Shown here: positions 27,250-40,110 of the stretch, one piece after another
How positions within the stretch are numbered: position 1 is the first letter of the stretch
How the letters are laid out: each line of letters starts with the position of its first letter
Source of the DNA: Polyodon spathula
Lineage: Eukaryota > Chordata > Actinopteri > Acipenseriformes > Polyodontidae
Assembly: GCF_017654505.1 (NCBI RefSeq)
Contig: NC_054539.1
Coordinates: 73,500,413-73,564,412, forward strand
Reading direction: 5' to 3'
DNA: 64,000 bases
Made by a program: the position numbers and the translations under genes
Notes under the pieces: model-generated
The model's input: the letters and a program-made list of their open reading frames with translations, nothing else
The model's database searches: none
What the model was told of the DNA's origin: nothing

Positions 27250-27553
27250 GAGTCCCCGGACTAGTGGCTCAGCCTCAAGGCCCAAGACCAGCTGACTACC
27301 GGAAAGACAGAAAGCTGCAGTTTTGCGCGCAAAGCACACTTTATTGAACAAAAACAGGCTGGCCATTCACTTTCACTATTAAGTTGCAAGACAGTACAAA
27401 AATCACAGCATAAATACTCACCCCCAAACTCCTCCACCAAGTAAAGGATTTCTGGCACTCTTTATACGTGTGGCCTAATTGGGGAATGGCCACACCTGTG
27501 GTTGGTGGCATGGACAGATTTAACGGCATCCGTGCCAACCTTGCATTCCCACA
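27250..27553 (-). mobile_element. LTR-like repeat, minus orientation
   Basis: On the minus strand this begins TGTGGGAATGCAAGGTTGGC and repeats the landmark series of 26687-27063: CACAGGTGTGGCCATTC, AGTGCCAGAAATCC, ATGGCCAGCCTG, TTCAATAAAGTGTGC, AAACTGCAGCTTTCTGTCT. It forms a tail-to-tail pair with the plus copy, separated by about 190 bases. Divergence between the two is substantial, so they are not the two ends of one recent insertion. Confidence 0.45.
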
Positions 27554-27974
27554 CACTATCTATATCTAGGGCTGTTGTCCTGCCACACAACCCAAAGTTG
27601 ATCTCTCCCGAGCCTGCTTGGGAACCGCAGACGGTTTGTGGAGACTGCTGCAGTATGAAACTGCATTGGCCTTTCTGACAAGCCACAAGCTGTTAACTTG
27701 TTAAATAAAACAATAAAGTTGTTTTTAACAGAACTGAGTGCAACCTGATCTCTCTGACAGTAGCACTTTGAAGTAATGTATATATTTCATGTGCCAACTG
27801 GACGAATGCGCAGTGCACCTCTGCCTCTTTTATGAGTGGATTGTTAAAGTATGGGATTTCATAAAAGCAGACACTGTGGTGCACTCCTTCAAAAAATGCT
27901 CCATATCTAACCAGTATGCCTAGTAGACGAGTTTGTAGCATTTTATTGCAAGAAATGTAGTATTCCTTTGTATA

Positions 27975-28085
27975 AATGTAATTGAGGGTGTATCTTTGTG
28001 AATGCATCTTTTCTTTGTTTTATTTTTTCCACAAATTGAGGGTGGGAAATTTAGGCTGCGTCTTAAATTCAAAGGAATATGGTAC
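27975..28085 (+). repeat. Dispersed repeat, copy 1
   Basis: It shares GTATCTTTGT-AATGCA, GAGGGTGG-AAATTT, GGCTGCGTCTTAAATT and AAGGAATA-GGTA with 29765-29875. It is short, non-coding and probably a decayed DNA-transposon piece. The family is not identified. Confidence 0.6.
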
Positions 28086-29221
28086 TATAAAATGACAGTT
28101 TTGGGAATGCAATACAAAGTTTCTGTCTGACAGGGCTTATGGTAGCTTTGTATTTGTGTATTCCTCATGCACTCTAGAAGCATGGTTCTGGTGAAATAGA
28201 GGCATGACTTAATGGGGTGATGGCCCACACGTTTCAAGATGGCTGTCTTTCTGTTTAGAGCAGCCTGTGTTCATGTACACTATGACACTGCTTGCTAATG
28301 GAGCTTCCTGAATAGTGGATTTATATGTGAGCCTATTTTTACTTCTCGGGAGTGACATCTGATAAGAAGCTTCTTTACTCCGTTGTGTTCGCTCTTCAAC
28401 GTTGGCCTTTAACATTGCATTCTTACTGTACATATTAAAAGGTTATAGTGGGCTGTGTTTGTGTAATTTGATTTGGTAATTGAATATTCTCAGATAAGGA
28501 AATGTTTTCTCGGGAGGGGGTGGGGAGAATTCCCTATCCTAATATAAAGTGATTAAAGTGATTCTGTCAAGCATGTTTGAAGTTGTAACCTTTATCTCTC
28601 TTTAAGGAGGCATGCATTGTGTAAGGAGTGTAAAAGCCATTTGTTTTATTCTATAGACTTCTTCACTTTCTCGGCTCCTAGGTGTTTTAGTAAATGTCAG
28701 GAGTGTTGCAAGTGGTGCTCAGCTATAAAAAAGCTCATCATACTGATTTTAAACCAATTAAGTTTTATTGCACAAATTATAATTTAAAAAAGGAAAACAT
28801 TCCCAGGCATATAGCAGTTTACAGATATTATATAACCCTTCAAGGATATTTTTAATTGCTTCACTGTCAGATTATTGTATTTCAATTTGGTGCTTCACAG
28901 CAATGGGTTGGTGCTTATTTAAAGAAAACCGTCAGGATTGGTATGAATAATGTACTAGATGTGATTCATTGAAGATCACACCCAAGTTTAAAACATGTAA
29001 ATGTTCTTCACTCACTGAAGTGGCGTAATAGGGTTCCATTTCTTTACTGTAGTTTCACATGTGTGTTTGTACATATGTGTTTTCCAAATGTTTCTTTTTA
29101 ATTTAGATTTTAATTTGCATTGCTAATAAACAGTACCAGCTCATCGGACCCCTGTGTTTTTCAACATGCCAAGCAATGCCTCAATTCACATAAAGAGAGA
29201 AAAAACGGTGTGAGTAATCAC

Positions 29222-29740
29222 TGCTGGAAATGAGAAGCAGCTCATAACTGTAATGCTGTGTGTGACAGCAGACTGGAAATGAGAAGCAGCTCCTAACTGT
29301 CTGGACAGCAGACTGGAAATGAGAAGCAGCTCATAACTGTAATGCTCTGTGTGACAGCAGACTGGAAATGAGAAGCAGCTCATAACTGTAATGCTGTGTG
29401 AATGCAGCTCTGTAATGCTCTGTGTGACAGCAGACTGGAAATGAGAAGCAGCTCCTAACTGTAATGCTCTGTGTGACAGCAGACTGGAAATGAGAAGCAG
29501 CTCCTAACTGTAATGCTCTGTGTGTGAGAAGCAGCTCATAACTGACTGGTGAAAGACTGAGAAGCAGCTCATAACTGTAATGCTCTGTGTGACAGCAGAC
29601 TGGAGAGAAGCAGATAACTGTAATGCTCTGTGTGACAGCAGACTGGAAATGAGAAGCAGCTCCTAACTGTAATGCTCTGTGTGACAGCAGACTGGAAATG
29701 AGAAGCAGCTCATAACTGTAATGCTCTGTGTGACAGCAGA
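29222..29740. repeat. Minisatellite, 49-bp unit
   Basis: About ten complete or truncated copies of a unit containing GACAGCAGACTGGAAATGAG, AAGCAGCTCATAACTG and TAATGCTCTGTGT. Several copies are internally deleted (29300-29310, 29398-29415, 29525-29560, 29600-29615). Minus-strand frames rich in HTEHYSYELLL are artefacts of the unit. Confidence 0.95.
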
Positions 29741-29764
29741 CCACACACTGCCTCCATGTGCGTA

Positions 29765-29875
29765 ACTGAGGTTGTATCTTTGTAAATGCAGATTTATTTG
29801 GTAATTTAATTTTATCCTCAAACGGAGGGTGGTAAATTTGGGCTGCGTCTTAAATTTGAAGGAATACGGTATGTT
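29765..29875 (+). repeat. Dispersed repeat, copy 2
   Basis: Partner of 27975-28085, in the same orientation, about 1.8 kb away. It begins 25 bases after the end of the 49-bp minisatellite. Confidence 0.6.
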
Positions 29876-30949
29876 GCAGGGTACAGTCTGGTGGTGCTGT
29901 TTCACTTTTTTTTTTATTGCCCAGAATCCCTCTGCATGGCTTCAGATTTATGTAAGAGGCAAACATGTACTTATTTTAGAGAGGACTACTTGGTTTTGTT
30001 CAGAAACTCATTCAGAGACGATAATCATCTCTTGCACTGATCTGTAGCTTTCAAAGCAAGTATTTAATCAGTGACTTTAAAAGACAAAAGAAGGACACAG
30101 TGTGGCCAATTTCAGTTCAGAAGGATTAGAAAGAACATGGATTGCATCTATAAATCTGTAAGGTTAGTCTCTGCAAAAACTGATAAAGTTTTGTCTTTCT
30201 CCTGCACTAAAACCTTTAGCCCGGTTTGTTATGCTTGCACACTCATCCTTTATCCCTTTTTTTTGCTTTATTTACTAACCTGTATTGAACCTACATTGAC
30301 ACATACAAGACAAAGCCGTTTACTGTAGTAGGAAAAAAGGATGGACTATTTTTTTTATTTTTTTTAACTGAACCAATATTGAATTATAACTTCTGTCTGA
30401 CTTGGATTGCTGAGACAATGTTTTCCCCTGGCAACACTGAGTCACAGTGAATCTCGTAACAAGAGTATTGTCAGGCTAATTTTGAAAGAAACATACAAGT
30501 AGCAAAAACGATTGATAGATTACCACCAATATCTTCTGTCCCTGCACAGTGTTCTTCAACAGGAATTCATTAATCAGTGACAGCATCAGCATTTGGCACA
30601 AACTCTTGGGTTATGCTGGCAGACTGAATTCACACTTTTTTAGACAGAGTTGTGTTTTATCTCCAGAGAGTCTGGAATGTTGCTATATGTCATGTCCCAT
30701 CTTTCTGACTGTGTGTTTGATCTCATTGCAATTGATGAAGGTTATTCAATCAGAAAGAACAATGTACAGTAGATCTACTGGGAAATTAATGTCTTAAGGG
30801 GCATACCCAATACTGGTAAATTTTATTTCTTTAGAGACACTACCGATTAAAGTACACTAGTTAGTTTCTATAAAGATTTGCCCACTGAGACCCATTAAGT
30901 GTTGTAAAGACATGGGAAGTCACGGCTACACAATATGTTTACCAGTTTG

Positions 30950-33388
30950 CGCAGCATGGGTGAACCACATGGGCGCAGTGCATGGAAAGCATGACTATAA
31001 AGCAGCATGGGTGAACCACATGGGCGCAGTGCATGGAAAGCATGACTATAAAGCAGCATGGGTGAACCACATGGGCGCAGTGCATGGAAAGCATGACTAT
31101 AAAGCAGCATGGGTGAACCACATGGGCGCAGTGCATGGAAAGCATGCACGCCATGAATCAGCATGGGTGAACCACATGAGCGCAGTGCGTGAAAAGCGTG
31201 CACTCCATAAAGGAGCATGGGTGAACCACATGGGCGCCATAAAGCAGCATGGGTGAACCACATGGGCGCCATAAAGCAGCATGGGTGAACCACATGGACG
31301 CTGTGCGTGGAAAGCATGACTCCATAAAGCAGCATGGGTGAACCACATGGGCGCTGTGCGTGGAAAGCATGACTCCATAAAGCAGCATGGGTGAACCACA
31401 TGGGCGCTGTGCGTGGAAAGCATGACTCTATAAAGCAGCATGGGTGAACCACATGGGCGCTGTGCGTGGAAAGCATGACTCTATAAAGCAGCATGGGTGA
31501 ACCACATGGGCGCTGTGCGTGGAAAGCATGACTCTATAAAGCAGCATGGGTGAACCACATGGGCGCTGTGCGTGGAAAGCATGACTCTATAAAGCAGCAT
31601 GGGTGAACCACATGGGCGCTGTGCGTGGAAAGCATGACTCTATAAAGCAGCATGGGTGAACCACATGGGCGCTGTGCGTGGAAAGCATGACTCAGCATGG
31701 GTGAACCACATGGGCGCTGTGCGTGGAAAGCATGACTCTATAAAGCAGCATGGGTGAACCACATGGGCGCTGTGCGTGGAAAGCATGACTCTATAAAGCA
31801 GCATGGGTGAACCACATGGGCGCTGTTCGTGGAAAGCATGACTCTATAAAGCAGCATGGGTGAACCACATGGGCGCTGTTCGTGGAAAGCATGACTCTAT
31901 AAAGCAGCATGGGTGAACCACATGGGCGCTGTTCGTGGAAAGCATGACTCTATAAAGCAGCATGGGTGAACCACATGGGCGCTGTTCGTGGAAAGCATGA
32001 CTCTATAAAGCAGCATGGGTGAACCACATGGGCGCTGTGCGTGGAAAGCATGACTGCAGCATGGGTGAACCACATGGGCGCTGTGCGTGGAAAGCATGAC
32101 TCTATAAAGCAGCATGGGTGAACCACATGGGCGCTGTGCGACTCTATAAAGCAGCATGGGTGAACCACATGGGCGCTGTTCGTGGAAAGCATGATAAAGC
32201 AGCATGGGTGAACTCATGACTCTATAAAGCAGCATGGGTGAACCACATGGGCGCTGTGCGTGGAAAGCATGACTCTATAAAGCAGCATGGGTGAACCACA
32301 TGGGCGCTGTTCGTGGAAAGCATGACTCTATAAAGCAGCATGGGTGAACCACATGGGCGCTGTGCGTGGAAAGCATGACTCTATAAAGCAGCATGGGTGA
32401 ACCACATGGGCGCTGTGCGTGGAAAGCATGACTCTATAAAGCAGCATGGGTGAACCACATGGGCGCTGTGCGTGGAAAGCATGACTCTATAAAGCAGCAT
32501 GGGTGAACCACATGGGCGCTGTGCGTGGAAAGCATGACTCTATAAAGCAGCATGGGTGAACCACATGGGCGCTGTGCGTGGAAAGCATGACTCTATAAAG
32601 CAGCATGGGTGAACCACATGGGCGCTGTGCGTGGAAAGCATGACTATAAAGCAGCATAGGTGAACCACATGGGCGCTGTGCGTGGAAAGCATGACTCTAT
32701 AAAGCAGCATGGGTGAACCACATGGGCGCTGTGCGTGGAAAGCATGACTCTATAAAGCAGCATGGGTGAACCACATGGGCGCTGTGCGTGGAAAGCATGA
32801 CTCTATAAAGCAGCATGGGTGAACCACATGGGCGCTGTGCGTGGAAAGCATGACTCTATAAAGCAGCATGGGTGAACCACATGGGCGCTGTGCGTGGAAA
32901 GCATGACTCTATAAAGCAGCATGGGTGAACCACATGGGCGCTGTGCGTGGAAAGCATGACTCTATAAAGCAGCATGGGTGAACCACATGGGCGCTGTGCG
33001 TGGAAAGCATGACTCTATAAAGCAGCATGGGTGAACCACATGGGCGCTGTGCGTGGAAAGCATGACTATAAAGCAGCATAGGTGAACCACATGGGCGCTG
33101 TGCGTGGAAAGCATGACTCTATAAAGCAGCATGGGTGAACCACATGGGCGCTGTGCGTGGAAAGCATGACTCTATAAAGCAGCATGGGTGAACCACATGG
33201 GCGCTGTGTGTGGAAAGCATGACTCTATAAAGCAGCATGGGTGAACCACATGGGCGCTGTGCGTGGAAAGCATGACTCTATAAAGCAGCATGGGTGAACC
33301 ACATGGGTGCTGTGCGTGGAAAGCATGACTCTATAAAGCAGCATGGGTGAACCACATGGGCGCAGTGCGTGGAAAGCGTGCACTCCAT
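30950..33388. repeat. Minisatellite, 53-bp unit, about 45 copies
   Basis: The consensus unit contains ATAAAGCAGCATGGGTGAAC, CACATGGGCGCTGTGCGTGG and AAAGCATGACTCT. The left edge uses a 50-bp variant (CAGTGCATGG, no CTCT). A GCTGTTCGTGG variant clusters at 31825-32330. Truncated units occur near 31230-31280, 31690, 32055 and 32135-32220. The last unit returns to the GCGCAGTGCGTGG...GCGTGCACTCC form seen near 31180. Long frames on either strand (for example 30895-31494 minus) are products of the repeat and not genes. Confidence 0.97.
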
Positions 33389-36300
33389 ATCATGGTGCCT
33401 GCCAATCCGGTTTAGGTATTGGAACAGAGAAGGGCTAAATAGCACTTCCTTTTGAGAAGGTTTCCCCAAACATCCAGCAACTTATCTGCAGAGTTCCATC
33501 CCTGCCACTCAGTGCTGATATTGCTGCTTGTTTTGCTGATTGTTTGGCTGCAGTCTGCAGTCTGCCTCTACCATCATAGCCGGCACATGCATTGAGCAGC
33601 AGGTATTCTCCACAGATTTTGCAGGGCACAATTGTACAAAGGGGACTGGGCTTCATTCTGATATCTGCAGCTGCTTAGGCCCCATAGACATGTAATGTGC
33701 TGAACTGGTTCATCGTTTCAAGTGTGTACTGGTGCAGATAGTTATGGAACCTTAACCATAGGCTTGTTTATCATGTAGATATTACTGTACTTCAGGTAAT
33801 TATATCCTGCCACAGTGTTGTAAGCATAATTACATAAAGGGAAAATAGTTGTTTTATTGTCAAGGTAAAGGAATTCTAACTTGAATTAAAAAGCAGAAGA
33901 TTTGTATAAACTTGCTGCTGTAAATATTTTCCATTCCTAGATTCTTGAATCATCATGAAAATTACATTTTTATGTCTCATTACCCTTCTGTCCATCAGTC
34001 TGTGTGGGTTTTGGTGTCACTTTTGAAGATGTATTATTTACATTTCTTTGGGCTTGCACAGCAGTGTATGTAGTTTTGTTGGTAATCTTGGAGGCGCTGC
34101 AGTGATTTGAGTGCAGCACATCCCAAACACGAGTGACTCACTTTTAGCACCAACGCTGCAGCAGCTGTCAAAAAGTATCAACTATGATTAAACATTTCCA
34201 TCCGTCCAGTTTGCAAGGTGAATCTGTTTCATATTTTATTTTTAATAATATATATCAATGGTAAGATGTCTTTCTTGTAAATGTACCCAATATTCCTTGT
34301 CTGGGCTGGAGTATACACATATACAGTGTCCCTAAATACTTCTGAAGCGTGTGGTGAAAAATGTAGTAAAGACCATCTTTGGATACTTTTTAATGAGGGT
34401 GCTATTGTCTCATGAATAACTCCATCCAAGCAGCTTTCCAAGTCTTTGCTTTGTGTCTATTAATTTTGAATAGGCTACTGACTTGATGCCTGATAAATAT
34501 CCTTTTGTTGTGGCCCAAGCTATAGTGTATGGTTAGATTTGTATATTTAAGGGCCATTGCTTCCTTAGCCAGAGTATTCTGCAAGTAGGGATCTGCTCTT
34601 ACAATACAAGTACGAGTTTATTTGTCCAGTAGTGACCTTTTAAAGGGAATTCTTTAAACAGTTTTAATAAGTTTGCTTGCCGTTTTTTAGGGATATTGCA
34701 TACTAGTAGTCCTAGGTGCTTGTCTGAATGCAGAACATCCTGTGCATGCTCAAAGAATCGTTGTCTTGTAACTGTGTTTCTTGATATCGCAGTGTGTATA
34801 GACCGGCTTTATTGGCATTGACAATTGAAAATAAATATATTATGTTGTTGTAAAAGGAACAGAAAAGAGATCATTTTACGTTGTACCAGTGGTCTTGTAT
34901 GTGCATAGTCTCCAGACTCGTATTGACAAGAAAAGGAATGAAATTCAAGTGTTACCAAGGATTCCCGATTGTTGATATTTCTGGCCCATTTCTGATGGAA
35001 TATTGTTCAATGTGTGATCCCCGGTAAGTAGGTTGCAGTAGGGAGACGAATTGGGTAGTAAAACGGAGCTATAAATATTTTATTTTATTAAGAATGTTAA
35101 TTACTTTCAGATTCATATCCGGTTTTATACACCTGTGGACAGATATTGGACAATGAGTTAGGCGGAACGTGTTGTACCAGAAGTGTAAAAAGCATTGTGA
35201 AATCAGCATGGTTTTGTTCTCTGCGTTTCATGTGCCAAGGTATTGCACACAAATGTCTGTGGATGACATGACAGCTATGCACAGCACAGCACCAGAACAT
35301 CCTCTCCATGTGTGGCACCTTACAGCAGAAAGGATGAGAGATCCATTTGTTTTGAAATTTATCATAGCAGAAAATTGAAAGTGCTAAAATAAAAGTGCAA
35401 ATAAACTGCCAAATCAAAACTGGATTGACAAGAGTGAGAAACTTTAGAACAATTAAAATGTGTCTTGTTGTCAAAGAGCAGTGTTATTAGACAGTTGTGT
35501 TTTTGTTTTAGTATTTTTCAGGTTGTTGTACATTCATGCAAGCTGCTCTGGTGTTGTGCAAACAGTTTAAAGTCAGAACTGATACCTGTTCACAGTACGC
35601 AAACGCCCGCTAAGCACTATTCCAGTTAAATGGCTTCAAAGAAATTCCAAATGCTTTCTTATATGCCTTACTTTTGCATATTTATTTTTCTAAATTTATT
35701 TTTACCCCCTCACAGAAAATGAAGGGGAACCTACAAGAACTTGTAATTATTAATTAAGGTGGAGCTAAGGAAAGGCTTTAAAAGTAATTAACAGATTTGT
35801 TTCCGTTTTCTCACCAATCATTATTTAAAATGTCAAGTAAATTACCAACAATTCCTTAAGATTGGGTCATTTTATTTGCATTCTGGAAACAAAAAAAGGT
35901 CAACGGTCAGAATTCAGGGTTATGCATTTTAAGTTGACCAATACATATTAATGCTTTTTTAACCAGTATTTGTGGTCTGAGAAATTGAAGGTACATCTGA
36001 ATTTTGTGAGCAAGGTTCAGTCGGTGCACGGATTTCCTACAAGAAATGAGTTTTTAAGAATTCAAAGATGTTCTCTATATCTTTGTGCCTCATAGTTACT
36101 CTGTTTTAGAAGCAGTATTAGCCCATTCAGTCCATCATTTTTTACTCCTTTTTTACACTTACAGGCAGCACATTTGGTGTTGACATCCTACAGGATTTCT
36201 GATGCTGTGGAGTTTTTTTTTGCATATACGGTATATGATCGCTCGTTGTGATCACTTCAGCTTCCTCTGCTGGCACATGTGTGATCGAGAAAGTTTTTCT

Positions 36301-36865
36301 AAAAGGAATGAGGTTTAAAATTCATTTAGAAGTAAACTTTCCTTTGTCTGGGCACTGACATCTTCACGTGTTGTCAGAAGTACTGTAAATGATACCAAAC
36401 ATGACGCAAAACGTATGCAAATAAGCAAAATGGTAATGAATCGTCAAGCACACATGGTTATTCCTTAGCCCTACCTTAAGTAAATAATATCTAGCAAAAA
36501 AAATTATTTGTTTTGAAATGATTTGCATATCAACATAATTGCTGCCTAATGCTCATTTCTTGTAATCCACTGCAACTCATTCTTTGGACGGTGGCTAGTT
36601 CTGCATTATAACTCAAAAGCAGTTAAATTAGAACATGTTTAGTTATTGATTGACAAAGATGCTTCGCTTTTATGCTTTGCTTTTCCTTGAATTTTCAAAA
36701 GGATGATGTTTTTACTGTCACTTACAGGAGCAGAGCAGGACCCACCTGGTGGTTCAACATGCTGAAGCTGATATTTCTGTAACGGATTAGAGCAGCAGTT
36801 TATCTATTTCTCTGATTGTCATGTAAAGGATACACAACTGAAACTGATTTTCTGGTTTCTTCTAG

Positions 36866-36966
36866 AAATACAAACCTGGCAGATGTGATGATATATTGAA
36901 ATGGAAACCTCCTAGCCTCAACTCTGTGGATTTCCGGCTTAAAATAACAAAAGTAGGAGGCGAGGG
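36866..36966 (+). CDS. RNGTT: RNGTT exon E (motif V)
   Basis: A 101-base exon encoding [27 protein letters not shown] and KVGGEG. ILKWKPP is motif V, whose lysines contact the GTP alpha-phosphate in the family. The following residues lead into the C-terminal oligonucleotide-binding fold. Acceptor TTCTAG|AAA. The donor is placed at GG|GTAAGT (36967) because exon F begins with the G needed to finish the glycine codon and keep frame. Confidence 0.95.
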
Positions 36967-37139
36967 GTAAGTACTGCGCTAAAAGACTTATCTTAAGTTT
37001 TCCTGTTAATGCAAATCTATTTCAGATGCATTTAATTTGTTAGGAACAAATGCAACAGATTGCATTTAATTAGAAAAAATAATCTGTATTTGAACAGTAC
37101 TAATCACATATGATTTAATAGTCCCAAATTAGTTGTAAT

Positions 37140-38680
37140 TAAATGTAAAGTAGTAGATAAAAGGTTCTACAATAATGGTCAGGCAATACCAACGTGTCTG
37201 AGAAACCAGTGAATAGTCTAGGGAGATGGTATGACGAGGATCTAAAGGACACAGTTCGTGTGGGAGAATTAGACAACAAGCAGTGGAAGGGTTGAAGAGC
37301 ATAAACAGCAGTGCTTTACCGGGCAAACTGAACCTGGTGCTTTCAGTTTTCAGGTGCTTTGGTCTACTGCCAAGACTGCTGTGGCCACTGACTTTGTACG
37401 AGGTTTCCTTGACAACAGTTGAGAAGCTGGAAGCTTTAATCAGTTCATACGTCAGGAAATGGTTGGGAGTTCCACGCTGCCTCAGCAGAGTGGGACTTTA
37501 TGGTAAAGGAATACTGCAGCTACCAGTCTCTGCACTAGCAGAGGAGTTTAAGTATGCCAAAGTCCGACTGGAAATGACATTAGTAGATTCATGTGACAAG
37601 TGCATAAGGGAGGCAGCACCTGTGTTGAAAACTGGAAGAAAATGGGCGGCAAAGAAAGCTGTGGAAGATACTAAGGCTGCCCTTCGAATCGGTGATATCA
37701 TGGGGCAAGTTCCGCATGGAAGAGTGGGTCTTGGTCTCAGTTCAGCTCCTCCTACATGGCACAATCAACCCCAGCTCAACGGAGGAAGCTGGTAGTCAAC
37801 GAGGTGCAAAAGCAGGAGGAGAGGATGAGGTGTGTAAAGGCCTTTTCCCAGGCCAAGCAGGGAGAATGGATGAGATGGGAGAGTGTGGAACAATGCAAGA
37901 TTGTTCACCTCCAACATTAAGGCACATTTTGCAGGATGTAAGGTGGGTCTTAACCAAGGACAGTTTACTTGGCACCATGACCAGGTGCTGCGATGTTTGG
38001 CCTTAGCATTGGAAGACAAGCGTAATCTGTCCAATAAGTTGCCACCAGTTCCTTCAAAGCATTACACACAAAAGACAATATTCCTCCATCCAGGAGAACA
38101 ACCACCAAGAAAAGGTGTTAAAACCAAGCCTTGCACAGGACAACTGGAAGCTGCTAGAGACTGGAAGATGTTGGCAGATGTTGGTCAATGGCTTATTTTT
38201 CCACCTGAGATTGCCACCACTAACCTTCGACCAGACTTTATCTTGTGGTCTGGATCAGCATGCCTTGTTCATCTGGTAGAGTTAACATTGCCATGGGAGG
38301 ATGCTGTGGATGAGGCATATGAGAGGAAGAAACTTCTGTATGCTCAAATAGCAGAATCACTGTTGAGCCCTCTTAAGGTGTCGTGGGCTAGTCAACGAAA
38401 CACAGAGGATAGAAGGTGCCCACTTGAAGACCCCAGAGATGTACCCTACGTAGCTCAATCCAGACGGTTGTCATGCTGATGCGTTGGGGAGACCGCATCG
38501 CAGCTGTTGTGTGTGCTGATGCTCTGGGGAGGCAAAATAAGCTGATCCCTGGAGCCAGTATTATGCTTCAGCTATCAACACCAGTCAAAGGATATATACA
38601 TCAACAGATGGAAAGAAACACAAATGGATGGAGATGCAGATGGATCACATTAGTTTACTGTAAAGCTACGTCATAGTTGG
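37140..38680 (+). pseudogene. Non-LTR retrotransposon 3' end with restriction-like endonuclease (R2/Hero-like)
   Basis: Broken frames encode the thumb of a reverse transcriptase (KPVNSLGRWYDEDLKD, then INSSALPGKL, LLPRLLWPLTLYEV, SYVRKWLGVPRCLS) and a spacer helix region (APVLKTGRKWAAKKAVED). After a deletion that removes most of the Cys/His knuckle comes GQFTWHHDQVLRCLA. The C-terminal endonuclease follows, with LRPDFILWSG and VELTLPWEDAVDEAYERKK. The RPD...ELT series is the PD-(D/E)xK-type nuclease of the R2-related superclade. Frameshifts near 37270 and 37900 and missing 5' sequence make it a dead, 5'-truncated copy, as target-primed insertion commonly leaves. Family naming is by motif only. 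Confidence 0.8.
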
Positions 38681-40110
38681 TGCTTATCTTGGTGAGAGCC
38701 GAGTTCAAATCAGCATGAAGTTTAACATCTGCTCTCATGTAATGGACATCTGTGTGATGGTTAAAAAAGCAGCATATAAGAAATCCATTAGAATATTCTT
38801 GTTACAGACCTCTGGGAATCTTGCTTTATGGCTTTGCAGTTAATTGTCAGATGTATTGACCTGTGGCACTGTATCATCATTCATACTTATATGACATGGC
38901 ATCTTATTAGTGATTAACTGTCCTGTTTAACACATTATAATGACAGCCCTCACTTCAGCAGCTGTTCATTATACACTGCCTGTGGCACTGATGGCAAGCC
39001 CAAAGGCTTCTGAATGAGGCACAACATCTTTCTGCCTCTTCGACCTTCCTTTAGTACAGAAGCCAGTCCAGTCTAATCCAATTAATTAGAAGGTAATGGA
39101 TGTGCTTGGCTGCCAGCTATTCAGAGGGAACTACTACAAAGTCTGTTTCAATCGTTGTCCGCATACAGTGATTATAAGTGCATTACTCCTTATGAGTATG
39201 CCTGTGTCAATAGTGCACCTACTGCTGTGACATAAGTACAAACTATTATTATTATTATTTAAAAATATATATATATATAAAAGAATAATATTAGAAATAA
39301 ATTCGAAAACTATGCACTTTCATCCAACATTGCAGGGCTCTACCATGAATTTAGAACCAGACTTCCTTTACTTCCTTTGGTGTATATGAGGTTTCTAATC
39401 TCTTGTAAAGGCCCTTCAATGATATCATTCAAACCTATGTTTAATCTCTTCCATATCAATCCGTTGGAAAATACGTAAATACAGTATTCATTTATGTATT
39501 TTACCTTTTTTCTGCTGTTCTCATACATGCCTTCTGAACTAAGTCTTCCTCCCCACTGTCCTACACGTTCAGTCTATCTGTTTAAATTTAGTGAAGCAAA
39601 TGAAGTTGTTAAAAAAATGGAGAAGAGTGTTTGCTGTCAGCGGCAGGACAGTGACCGCAATAGCAACTAGTCTCCGGTTTGGATGATAAAGTGTAGAAAT
39701 TAAACAACTGGATGTTGTCCGACTTTACTTTCAGCAACTTTGTTACAGCATAGCATAATAACAGGCACTGTGCTCTCTTCTCTAACAAAGGCATGAGACT
39801 TTGAATAAACTTACTGAACACAAGCCCTAAAGAAACAACCCGATCAGCATTAACACATATAGTCTGTTGGATACTTTTAATTACTGGGAAAATAAAACCA
39901 ATATTATTCACTTTTACTGATAAACTTGTGTAAGGACCTAATGATAGCTGAAACTCACATACATGTGCACTCAAACTGAAGGCTACCAGATCACTTATGG
40001 AATTCAAAGAAAACCTCATTACTCATCCAACATTGAAGAAAACGTTTGTATATATTAGCAACCAAAACTAGTGCTACAGCCATTTCCTAATGGCAATAAC
40101 CCTCATAATG

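Larger units (their letters stand above)
24560..36865 (+). other. RNGTT: RNGTT intron between exons D and E (12.3 kb)
   Basis: It contains a TA microsatellite (25845-25910), an hAT-like left end near 26207, an inverted pair of LTR-like repeats (26687-27553), two copies of a short dispersed repeat (27975-28085 and 29765-29875), a 49-bp minisatellite (29222-29740) and a 53-bp minisatellite (30950-33388). The stretches 24560-25840 and 33400-36840 show only AT-rich sequence with no recognisable gene. The 125-codon minus frame at 35097-35474 has no identifiable motif. Confidence 0.75.

Noticed and set aside
30895..31494. 199-residue cysteine/histidine-rich minus-strand frame
   Set aside because: It lies almost wholly inside the 53-bp minisatellite, and the pattern recurs in all three minus-strand frames because the unit lacks stops there.
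30950..33388. Possible CRISPR-like array
   Set aside because: Units are contiguous, with no unique spacers between them, and the surrounding DNA is a vertebrate intron.
35097..35474. 125-codon minus-strand frame as a gene
   Set aside because: No family resemblance and no supporting signals; probably random.
39609..40019. 136-codon minus-strand frame as a gene
   Set aside because: No recognisable motif, splice signal or composition change. Frames of this length are expected by chance in 64 kb of six-frame translation.
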